A DNA stretch of 64,000 bases from Auanema rhodensis (taxonomy: Eukaryota; Nematoda; Chromadorea; Rhabditida; Rhabditidae), in NCBI GenBank assembly GCA_964057225.1, contig OZ059899.1:1116001-1180000 (forward strand), given 5' to 3'. Shown piece after piece: positions 1 to 9,360 of this stretch; position 1 is the first letter of the stretch, and every line of letters begins with the position of its first letter. The position numbers and the translations under genes were made by a program. The notes under the pieces are model-generated. The model ran no database searches, had not been told where the DNA came from, and was given only the letters and a program-made list of their open reading frames with translations.

Positions 1-120
1 GCAAATCTGATAACACAGATCGACGCAACTTAAAAATCCGCATCGAATGCACTATACTACATTTAGAAACGCTTAATACAAAAATTAGTTATGATCGTTT
101 GAAAAATGATGCATTAGTGT

Positions 121-148
121 ATGTTGAGTTTCCATGTACACTCAACAT
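121..148 (+). other. Perfect 9-bp inverted repeat with 10-base loop, in each monomer
   Basis: The arms atgttgagt (121-129) and actcaacat (140-148) are exact reverse complements around the loop ttccatgtac. The left arm and loop are almost invariant across the array; rare exceptions lie near 24351 (gagttttcatg) and 30312 (gagtatccatg). The right arm carries recurrent single changes in groups of copies: acacaacat (for example near 19446, 27517 and 43668), actaaacat (near 5407, 9618 and 11724), acccaacat (19095, 22254, 27168) and agtcaacat (48577, 53842, 56650). I saw no matching change in the left arm. The site could be a dyad binding site for a protein or a cruciform or hairpin; the lack of compensation argues against strong selection for base pairing. 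Confidence 0.85.
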
Positions 149-155
149 TGCTTCC

Positions 156-221
156 AAAAACATTTTGACAAAAATTTTTTCGAAAAATTTCAAAATAATT
201 TAGCGAAAAGTAGATGTTTTT
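156..221 (+). other. A/T-tract-rich segment with palindrome tttttcgaaaaa
   Basis: The segment contains A runs at 156-160, 170-174, 183-187, 192-195 and 206-209, and T runs at 163-166, 175-180, 188-190 and 217-221. A perfect 12-bp palindrome, tttttcgaaaaa, sits at 176-187 and contains a BstBI site (ttcgaa). A/T tracts spaced at roughly one to one and a half helical turns are a known cause of curved DNA and of nucleosome positioning in satellites; curvature here is inferred from tract spacing only. Variants change a base inside a run (for example acaaaactttttt near 19473, 22632 and 27546; ttttcaaaaaattt near 7197 and 14568), but the run region keeps a constant total length. Confidence 0.7.
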
Positions 222-298
222 AGATTCCGTTTTTCAAGGCAAAGACGATGGACAATGTTATTCAACGAAAAAATTAATTCTTCAGGGTGAAAATCGAG

Positions 299-320
299 GA
301 TATAAGTGTGAACTTATATC
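299..320 (+). other. Perfect 9-bp hairpin closed by a gtga loop, in each monomer
   Basis: The arms gatataagt (299-307) and acttatatc (312-320) are exact reverse complements around the 4-base loop gtga. If transcribed on the + strand the loop would read GUGA, which fits the GNRA tetraloop class known to stabilise RNA hairpins. Several copy groups carry a change that weakens the stem: tatatgtgtg (2759, 17150, 27331), ataaaggtga (17503, 18555, 24524), gaactcatat (3470, 7681, 13999), gatattagtg (28379, 29432), gaatataagt (28728, 32941) and gacataagtg (43824, 50141). I found no copy in which both arms changed together to restore pairing. A functional RNA hairpin is therefore possible but unsupported by covariation. 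Confidence 0.8.
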
Positions 321-329
321 AGTTGATAT
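316..329 (+). other. Overlapping 6-bp dyad atatca-gt-tgatat
   Basis: The arms atatca (316-321) and tgatat (324-329) are reverse complements separated by gt. The left arm overlaps the right arm of the gtga hairpin, so the two structures would be mutually exclusive on one strand. The right part runs into gatatctcggtgc, which I saw unchanged in every copy I read, and which holds a single EcoRV site per monomer. A protein-binding dyad is one possible explanation of the conservation; this is inference. Confidence 0.55.
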
Positions 330-1404
330 CTCGGTGCATTTTTAAGCTAGCGCAAATTTGATAACACAGATCGACGCAGCTCAAAAATCCGCATCGAATG
401 CACTATACTACATTGAAAAACGCTTAATACAAAAATTAGTTATGATCGTTTGAAAAATGATGCATTAGTGTATGTTGAGTTTCCATGTACACTCAACATT
501 GCTTCCAAAAACATTTTGACAAAAATTTTTTCGAAAAATTTCAAGATAATTTAGCGAAAAGTAGATGTTTTTAGATTCCGTTTTTCAAGGCAAAGACGAT
601 GGACAATGTTATTCAACGAAAAAAATAATACTTCAGGGTGAAAATCGAGGATATAAGTGTGAACTTATATCAGTTGATATCTCGGTGCTTTTTTAAGCTA
701 GCGCAAATCTGATAACACAGATCGACGCAACTTAAAAATCCGCATCGAATGCACTATACTACATTTAGAAACGCTTAATACAAAAATTAGTTATGATCGT
801 TTGAAAAATGATGCATTAGTGTATGTTGAGTTTCCATGTACACTCAACATTGCTTCCAAAAACATTTTGACAAAAATTTTTTCGAAAAATTTCAAAATAA
901 TTTAGCGAAAAGTAGATGTTTTTAGATTTCGTTTTTCAAGGCGAAGACGATGGACAATGTTATTCAACGAAAAAATTAATTCTTCAGGGTGAAAATCGAG
1001 GATATAAGTGTGAACTTATATCAGTTGATATCTCGGTGCATTTTTAAGCTAGCGCAAATTTGATAACACAGATCGACGCAGCTCAAAAATCCGCATCGAA
1101 TGCACTATACTACATTGAAAAACGCTTAATACAAAAATTAGTTATGATCGTTTGAAAAATGATGCATTAGTGTATGTTGAGTTTCCATGTACACTCAACA
1201 TTGCTTCCAAAAACATTTTGACAAAAATTTTTTCGAAAAATTTCAAGATAATTTAGCGAAAAGTAGATGTTTTTAGATTCCGTTTTTCAAGGCAAAGACG
1301 ATGGACAATGTTATTCAACGAAAAAATTAATTCTTCAGGGTGAAAATCGAGGATATAAGTGTGAACTTATATCAGTTGATATCTCGGTGCTTTTTTAAGC
1401 TAGC

Positions 1405-3149
1405 GCAAATCTGATAACACAGATCGACGCAGCTCAAAAATCCGCATCGAATGCACTATACTACATTGAGAAACGCTTAATACAAAAATTAGTTATGATT
1501 GTTTGAAAAATGATGCATTAGTGTATGTTGAGTTTCCATGTACACTCAACATTGCTTCCAAAAACATTTTGACAAAAATTTTTTCGAAAAATTTCAAGAT
1601 AATTTAGCGAAAAGTAGATGTTTTTAGATTCCGTTTTTCAAGGCAAAGACGATGGACAATGTTATTCAACGAAAAAATTAATTCTTCAGGGTGAAAATCG
1701 AGGATATAAGTGTGAACTTATATCAGTTGATATCTCGGTGCTTTTTTAAGCTAGCGCAAATCTGATAACACAGATCGACGCAGCTCAAAAATCCGCATCG
1801 AATGCACTATACTACATTGAGAAACGCTTAATACAAAAATTAGTTATGATCGTTTGAAAAATGATGCATTAGTGTATGTTGAGTTTCCATGTACACTCAA
1901 CATTGCTTCCAAAAACATTTTGACAAAAATTTTTTCGAAAAGTTTCAAAATAATTTAGCAAAAAGTAGATGTTTTTAGATTCTGTTTTTCAAGGCAAAGA
2001 CGATGGACAATGTTATTCAACGAAAAAAATAATTCTTCAGGGTGAAAATCGAGGATATAAGTGTGAACTTATATCAGTTGATATCTCGGTGCTTTTTTAA
2101 GCTAGCGCAAATCTGATAACACAGATCGACGCAGCTTAAAAATCCGCGTCGAATGCACTATACTACATTGAGAAACGCTTAATACAAAAATTAGTTATGA
2201 TCGTTTGAAAAATGATGCATTAGTGTATGTTGAGTTTCCATGTACACTCAACATTGCTTCCAAAAACATTTTGACAAAAATTTTTTCGAAAAATTTCAAA
2301 ATAATTTAGCGAAAAGTAGATGTTTTTAGATTCCGTTTTTCAAGGCAAAGACGATGGACAATGTTATTCAACGAAAAAATTAATTCTTCAGGGTGAAAAT
2401 CGAGGATATAAGTGTGAACTTATATCAGTTGATATCTCGGTGCATTTTTAAGCTAGCGCAAATCTGATAACACAGATCGACGCAGCTCAAAAATCCGCAT
2501 CGAATGCACTATACTACATTGAGAAACGCTTAATACAAAAATTAGTTATGATCGTTTGAAAAATGATGCATTAGTGTATGTTGAGTTTCCATGTACACTC
2601 AACATTGCTTCCAAAAACATTTTGACAAAAATTTTTTCGAAAAATTTCAAAATAATTTAGCAAAAAGTAGATGTTTTTAGATTCCGTTTTTCAAAGCAAA
2701 GACGATGGACAATGTTATTCAACGAAAAAAATAATTCTTCAGGGTGAAAATCGAGGATATATGTGTGAACTTATATCAGTTGATATCTCGGTGCATTTTT
2801 AAGCTAGCGCAAATCTGATAACACAGATCGACGCAGCTCAAAAATCCGCATTGAATGCACTATACTACATTGAGAAATGCTCAATACAAAAATTAGTTAT
2901 GATCGTTTGAAAAATGATGCATTAGTGTATGTTGAGTTTCCATGTACACTCAACATTGCTTCCAAAAACATTTTGACAAAAATTTTTTCGAAAAATTTAA
3001 AAATAATTTAGCAAAAAGTAGATGTTTTTAGATTCCTTTTTTCAAGGCAAAGACGATGGACAATGTTATTCAACGAAAAAAATAATTCTTCAGGGTGAAA
3101 ATCGAGGATATAAGTGTGAACTTATATCAGTTGATATCTCGGTGCTTTT
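1405..3149 (+). repeat. Satellite monomers without a clear higher-order unit
   Basis: Five monomers show a mixture of variants: aaaaaaataatt or aaaaaattaatt near monomer position 270, and cttttttaagc or catttttaagc at the end. The copies near 2759 (tatatgtgtg) and 2850-2881 (ccgcattgaatgc, gaaatgctcaatac) carry changes rare elsewhere. I see no regular multi-monomer unit and no gene. Confidence 0.6.
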
Positions 3150-5250
3150 TTAAGGTAGCGCAAATCTGATAACACAGATCGATGCAGCTTAAAAATCCGC
3201 ATCGAATGCACTATACTACATTGAGAAACGCTTAATACAAAAATTAGTTATGATCGTTTGAAAAATGATGCATTAGTGTATGTTGAGTTTCCATGTACAC
3301 TCAACATTGCTTCCAAAAACATTTTGACAAAAATTTTTTCGAAAAATTTCAAGATAATTTAGCGAAAAGTAGATGTTTTTAGATTCCTTTTTTCAAGGCA
3401 AAGACGATGGACAATGTTATTCAACGAAAAAATTAATTCTTCAGGGTGAAAATCGAGGATATAAGTGTGAACTCATATCAGTTGATATCTCGGTGCATTT
3501 TTAAGCTAGCGCAAATCTGATAACACAGATCGAGGCAGCTCAACAATCCGCATCGAATGCACTATACTACATTGAGAAACGCTTAATAATAAAATTAGTT
3601 ATGATCGTTTGAAAAACGATGCATTAGTGTATGTTGAGTTTCCATGTACACTCAACATTGCTTCCAAAAACATTTTGACAAAAATTTTTTCGAAAAGTTT
3701 CAAAATAATTTAGCAAAAAGTAGATGTTTTTAGATTCCTTTTTTTAAGGCAAAGACGATGGACAATGTTATTCAACGAAAAAATTAATTCTTCAGGGTGA
3801 AAATCGAGGATATAAGTGTGAACTTATATCAGTTGATATCTCGGTGCATTTTCAAGCTAGCGCAAATCTGATAACACAGATCGACGCAGCTCAAAAATCC
3901 GCATCGAATGCACTATACTACATTGAGAAACGCTTAATACAAAAATTAGTTATGATCGTTTGAAAAATGATGCATTAGTGTATGTTGAGTTTCCATGTAC
4001 ACTCAACATTGCTTCCAAAAACATTTTGACAAAAATTTTTTCGAAAAATTTCAAAATAATTTAGCAAAAAGTAGATGTTTTTAGATTCCGTTTTTCAAGG
4101 CAAAGACGATGGACAATGTTATTCAACGAAAAAAATAATTCTTCAGGGTGAAAATCGAGGATATAAGTGTGAACTTATATCAGTTGATATCTCGGTGCTT
4201 TTTTAAGCTAGCGCAAATCTGATAACACAGATCGACGCAGCTTAAAAATCCGCATCGAATGCACTACACTACATTGAGAAACGCTTAATACAAAAATTAG
4301 TTATGATCGTTTGAAAAATGATGCATTAGTGTATGTTGAGTTTCCATGTACACTCAACATTGCTTCCAAAAACATTTTGACAAAAATTTTTTCGAAAAAT
4401 TTCAAGATAATTTAGCAAAAAGTAGATGTTTTTAGATTCCTTTTTTCAAGGCAAAGACGATGGACAATGTTATTCAACGAAAAAATTAATTCTTCAGGGT
4501 GAAAATCGAGGATATAAGTGTGAACTCATATCAGTTGATATCTCGGTGCATTTTTAAGCTAGCGCAAATCTGATAACACAGATCGAGGCAGCTCAACAAT
4601 CCGCATCGAATGCACTATACTACATTGAGAAACGCTTAATAATAAAATTTGTTATGATCGTTTGAAAAACGATGCATTAGTGTATGTTGAGTTTCCATGT
4701 ACACTCAACATTGCTTCCAAAAACATTTTGACAAAAATTTTTTCGAAAAATTTCAAGATAATTTAGCGAAAAGTAGATGTTTTTAGATTCCGTTTTTCAA
4801 GGCAAAGACGATGGACAATGTTATTCAACGAAAAAATTAATTCTTCAGGGTGAAAATCGAGGATATAAGTGTGAACTTATATCAGTTGATATCTCGGTGC
4901 ATTTTCAAGCTAGCGCAAATCTGATAACACAGATCGACGCAGCTCAAAAATCCGCATCGAATGCACTATACTACATTGAGAAACGCTTAATACAAAAATT
5001 TGTTATGATCGTTTGAAAAATGATGCATTAGTGTATGTTGAGTTTCCATGTACACTCAACATTGCTTCCAAAAACATTTTGACAAAAATTTTTTCGAAAA
5101 ATTTCAAAATAATTTAGCAAAAAGTAGATGTTTTTAGATTCCGTTTTTCAAGGCAAAGACGATGGACAATGTTATTCAACGAAAAAAATAATTCTTCAGG
5201 GTGAAAATCGAGGATATAAGTGTGAACTTATATCAGTTGATATCTCGGTG
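3150..5250 (+). repeat. Two copies of a 1,053-bp trimer
   Basis: Matching rare variants recur exactly three monomers apart: cgaggcagctcaac at 3531 and 4584, taataaaatt in the same copies, and gcattttcaagc at about 3847 and 4900. The middle monomer differs by a handful of bases; the first copy has ttttttaagg near 3743 where the second has the open gttttt form near 4790. Around 5250 the following copy has ataccac, and the match to the preceding unit fades. Confidence 0.75.
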
Positions 5251-6078
5251 CTTTTTTAAGCTAGCGCAAATCTGATAACACAGATCGACGCAGCTTAAAA
5301 ATCCGCATCGAATGCACTATACCACATTGAGAAACGCTTAATACAAAAATTAGTTATGATCGTTTGAAAAATGATGCATTAGTGTATGTTGAGTTTCCAT
5401 GTACACTAAACATTGCTTCCAAAAACATTTTGACAAAAATTTTTTCGAAAAATTTCAAAATAATTTAGCAAAAAGTAGATGTTTTTAGATTCCTTTTTTC
5501 AAGGCAAAGACGATGGACAATGTTATTCAACGAAAAAATTAATTCTTCAGGGTGAAAATCGAGGATATAAGTGTGAACTCATATCAGTTGATATCTCGGT
5601 GCATTTTTAAGCTAGCGCAAATCTGATAACACAGATCGACGCAGCTCAACAATCCGCATCGAATGCACTATACTACATTGAGAAACGCTTAATAATAAAA
5701 TTAGTTATGATCGTTTGAAAAACGATGCATTAGTGTATGTTGAGTTTCCATGTACACTCAACATTGCTTCCAAAAACATTTTGACAAAAATTTTTTCGAA
5801 AAGTTTCAAAATAATTTAGCAAAAAGTAGATGTTTTTAGATTCTGTTTTTCAAGGCAAAGACGATGGACAATGTTATTCAACGAAAAAAATAATTCTTCA
5901 GGGTGAAAATCGAGGATATAAGTGTGAACTTATATCAGTTGATATCTCGGTGCTTTTTTAAGCTAGCGCAAATCTGATAACACAGATCGACGCAGCTCAA
6001 AAATCCGCATCGAATGCACTATACTACATTGAGAAACGCTTAATAATAAAATTAGTTATGATCGTTTGAAAAACGATG
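5251..6078 (+). repeat. Satellite monomers linking the 1,053-bp trimer block to the left copy of the ~3-kb block
   Basis: These are two to three ordinary monomers with actataccac (5320), gtacactaaacat (5401) and taataaaatt (5692, 6043). The types resemble their neighbours but do not form a repeated block of their own. Nothing else is present. Confidence 0.55.
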
Positions 6079-9000
6079 CATTAGTGTATGTTGAGTTTCC
6101 ATGTACACTCAACATTGCTTCCAAAAACATTTTGACAAAAATTTTTTCGAAAAATTTCAAAATAATTTAGCAAAAAGTAGATGTTTTTAGATTCCGTTTT
6201 TCAAGGCAAAGACGATGGACAATGTTATTCAACGAAAAAAATAATTCTTCAGGGTGAAAATCGAGGATATAAGTGTGAACTTATATCAGTTGATATCTCG
6301 GTGCTTTTTTAAGCTAGCGCAAATCTGATAACACAGATCGACGCAGCTCAAAAATCCGCATCGAATGCACTATACTACATTAAGAAACGCTTAATACAAA
6401 AATTAGTTATGATCGTTTGAAAAATGATGCATTAGTGTATGTTGAGTTTCCATGTACACTCAACATTGCTTCCAAAAACATTTTGACAAAAATTTTTTCG
6501 AAAAATTTCAAAATAATTTAGCAAAAAGTAGATGTTTTTAGATTCCGTTTTTCAAGGCAAAGACGATGGACAATGTTATTCAACGAAAAAAATAATTCTT
6601 CAGGGTGAAAATCGAGGATATAAGTGTGAACTTATATCAGTTGATATCTCGGTGCTTTTTTAAGCTAGCGCAAATCTGATAACACAGATCGACGCAGCTT
6701 AAAAATCCGCATCGAATGCACTATACCACATTGAGAAACGCTTAATACAAAAATTAGTTATGATCGTTTAAAAAATGATGCATTAGTGTATGTTGAGTTT
6801 CCATGTACACTCAACATTGCTTCCAAAAACATTTTGACAAAAATTTTTTCGAAAAATTTCAAAATAATTTAGCAAAAAGTAGATGTTTTTAGATTTCTTT
6901 TTTCAAGGCAAAGACGATGGACAATGTTATTCAACGAAAAAATTAATTCTTCAGGGTGAAAATCGAGGATATAAGTGTGAACTCATATCAGTTGATATCT
7001 CGGTGCATTTTTAAGCTAGCGCAAATCTGATAACACAGATCGACGCAGCTCAACAATCCGCATCGAATGCACTATACTACATTGAGAAACGCTTAATAAT
7101 AAAATTAGTTATGATCGTTTGAAAAACGATGCATTAGTGTATGTTGAGTTTCCATGTACACTCAACATTGCTTCCAAAAACATTTTGACAAAAATTTTTT
7201 CAAAAAATTTCAAGATAATTTAGCGAAAAGTAGATGTTTTTAGATTCCGTTTTTCAAGGCAAAAACGATGGACAATGTTATTCAACGAAAAAATTAATTC
7301 TTCAGGGTGAAAATCGAGGATATAAGTGTGAACTTATATCAGTTGATATCTCGGTGCATTTTCAAGCTAGCGCAAATCTGATAACACAGATCGACGCAGC
7401 TCAAAAATCCGCATCGAATGCACTATACTACATTAAGAAACGCTTAATACAAAAATTTGTTATGATCGTTTGAAAAATGATGCATTAGTGTATGTTGAGT
7501 TTCCATGTACACTCAACATTGCTTCCAAAAACATTTTGACAAAAATTTTTTCGAAAAATTTCAAAATAATTTAGCAAAAAGTAGATGTTTTTAGATTCCT
7601 TTTTTCAAGGCAAAGACGATGGACAATGTTATTCAACGAAAAAATTAATTCTTCAGGGTGAAAATCGAGGATATAAGTGTGAACTCATATCAGTTGATAT
7701 CTCGGTGCATTTTTAAGCTAGCGCAAATCTGATAACACAGATCGACGCAGCTCAACAATCCGCATCGAATGCACTATACTACTTTGAGAAACGCTTAATA
7801 ATAAAATTAGTTATGATCGTTTGAAAAACGATGCATTAGTGTATGTTGAGTTTCCATGTACACTCAACATTGCTTCCAAAAACATTTTGACAAAAATTTT
7901 TTCGAAAAATTTCAAGATAATTTAGCGAAAAGTAGATGTTTTTAGATTCCGTTTTTCAAGGCAAAAACGATGGACAATGTTATTCAACGAAAAAATTAAT
8001 TCTTCAGGGTGAAAATCGAGGATATAAGTGTGAACTTATATCAGTTGATATCTCGGTGCATTTTCAAGCTAGCGCAAATCTGATAACACAGATCGACGCA
8101 GCTCAAAAATCCGCATCGAATGCACTATACTACATTGAGAAACGCTTAATACAAAAATTTGTTATGATCGTTTGAAAAATGATGCATTAGTGTATGTTGA
8201 GTTTCCATGTACACTCAACATTGCTTCCAAAAACATTTTGACAAAAATTTTTTCGAAAAATTTCAAAATAATTTAGCAAAAAGTAGATGTTTTTAGATTC
8301 CGTTTTTCAAGGCAAAGACGATGGACAATGTTATTCAACGAAAAAAATAATTCTTCAGGGTGAAAATCGAGGATATAAGTGTGAACTTATATCAGTTGAT
8401 ATCTCGGTGCTTTTTTAAGCTAGCGCAAATCTGATAACACAGATCGACGCAGCTTAAAAATCCGCATCGAATGCACTATACTACATTGAGAAACGCTTAA
8501 TACACAAATTAGTTATGATCGTTTGAAAAATGATGCATTAGTGTATGTTGAGTTTCCATGTACACTCAACATTGCTTCCAAAAACATTTTGACAAAAATT
8601 TTTTCGAAAAATTTCAAAATAATTTAGCAAAAAGTAGATGTTTTTAGATTCCTTTTTTCAAGGCAAAGACGATGGACAATGTTATTCAACGAAAAAATTA
8701 ATTCTTCAGGGTGAAAATCGAGGATATAAGTGTGAACTCATATCAGTTGATATCTCGGTGCATTTTTAAGCTAGCGCAAATCTGATAACACAGATCGACG
8801 CAGCTCAACAATCCGCATCGAATGCACTATACTACATTGAGAAACGCTTAATAATAAAATTAGTTATGATCGTTTGAAAAACGATGCATTAGTGTATGTT
8901 GAGTTTCCATGTACACTCAACATTGCTTCCAAAAACATTTTGACAAAAATTTTTTCGAAAAATTTCAAGATAATTTAGCGAAAAGTAGATGTTTTTAGAT

Positions 9001-9085
9001 TCCGTTTTTCAAGGCAAAAACGATGGACAATGTTATTCAACGAAAAAATTAATTCTTCAGGGTGAAAATCGAGGATATAAGTGTG
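6079..9085 (+). repeat. ~3-kb multi-monomer block, left copy
   Basis: This run of about 8.5 monomers reappears at 13099-16456. Shared rare markers are cattaagaaacg (6379 and 13399), ataccac with cgtttaaaaaatg (6724 and 13744), ttttcaaaaaatttcaag (7197 and 14568), ctactttgag (7779 and 15150), tacacaaatt (8502 and 15873) and caaaaacgatgg (7259, 7961, 9012). The offset is 7,020 bp (20 monomers) up to about 6.9 kb and 7,371 bp (21 monomers) after it, because the right copy has one extra monomer. I saw no difference at the landmarks compared. The match ends near 9085, where this copy has gaactcatatc and the other gaacttatatc. Confidence 0.85.
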
Positions 9086-9360
9086 AACTCATATCAGTTG
9101 ATATCTCGGTGCATTTTTAAGCTAGCGCAAATCTGATAACACAGATCGACGCAGCTCAACAATCCGCATCGAATGCACTATACTACATTGAGAAACGCTT
9201 AATAATAAAATTAGTTATGATCGTTTGAAAAACGATGCATTAGTGTATGTTGAGTTTCCATGTACACTCAACATTGCTTCCAAAAACATTTTGACAAAAA
9301 TTTTTTCGAAAAATTTCAAAATAATTTAGCAAAAAGTAGATGTTTTTAGATTCCGTTTTT

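Larger units (their letters stand above)
1..351 (+). repeat. Satellite monomer copy 1 (reference phase for this annotation)
   Basis: This is the first complete repeat unit. Any internal site at position p recurs at p + 351k. In order, the unit holds the start block with cagatcgacgca (about 17-28), a variable site near 80-88 (tacaaaaat, taataaaat or tacacaaat in different copies), a nearly invariant block with an inverted repeat (110-148), an A/T-tract segment (156-221), a variable T-rich site (about 225-236), a variable gatggac/gatagac site (about 248-252), the block cttcagggtgaaaatcga (about 280-296), the gtga hairpin (299-320), an EcoRV site gatatc (325-330) and an NheI site gctagc (346-351). 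The start point is arbitrary. The length is close to twice 175 bp, so it could hold two nucleosomes, but I see no convincing similarity between the two halves. Confidence 0.95.
1..1404 (+). repeat. Two copies of a 702-bp dimer
   Basis: Monomers 1 and 3 share the unusual features gcaacttaaaaatcc and catttagaaacg, while monomers 2 and 4 share gcaaatttgat and cattgaaaaacg. The pattern is therefore an AB dimer repeated twice with a 702-bp offset. Small differences exist, for example gatttcg and gcgaagacg near 925-945 in the second copy. From 1405 the A/B alternation stops. The dimer may continue to the left of the window. Confidence 0.8.

Noticed and set aside
178-194. ttcg-NNNN-a pattern recalling part of the CENP-B box
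   Set aside because: The required cggg half is absent (tcaa instead), and the match arises from the tttttcgaaaaa palindrome.
166-199. ttgaca followed by an A/T-rich aataat, resembling a bacterial sigma-70 promoter in each monomer
   Set aside because: The gap of 22 bases is too long, the AT-rich context makes such matches likely by chance, and the array is of eukaryotic satellite type with no gene downstream.
299-306. gatataag/tatataag as a TATA box
   Set aside because: It is part of a perfect inverted repeat, sits before no gene, and is expected by chance at about 69% A+T.
1-351. Monomer as a doubled ~175-bp unit
   Set aside because: I compared the two halves by eye and found only short AT-rich similarities, not a convincing internal duplication. 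An alignment of positions 1-175 with 176-351 would settle it.
4777-5016. 79-codon open reading frame, also present in eight other monomers up to 23970
   Set aside because: The same frame is interrupted by stops in nearly all of the 182 copies, shows no recognisable domain, and is simply repeated with the satellite. It is reported as a curiosity only, not as a gene.
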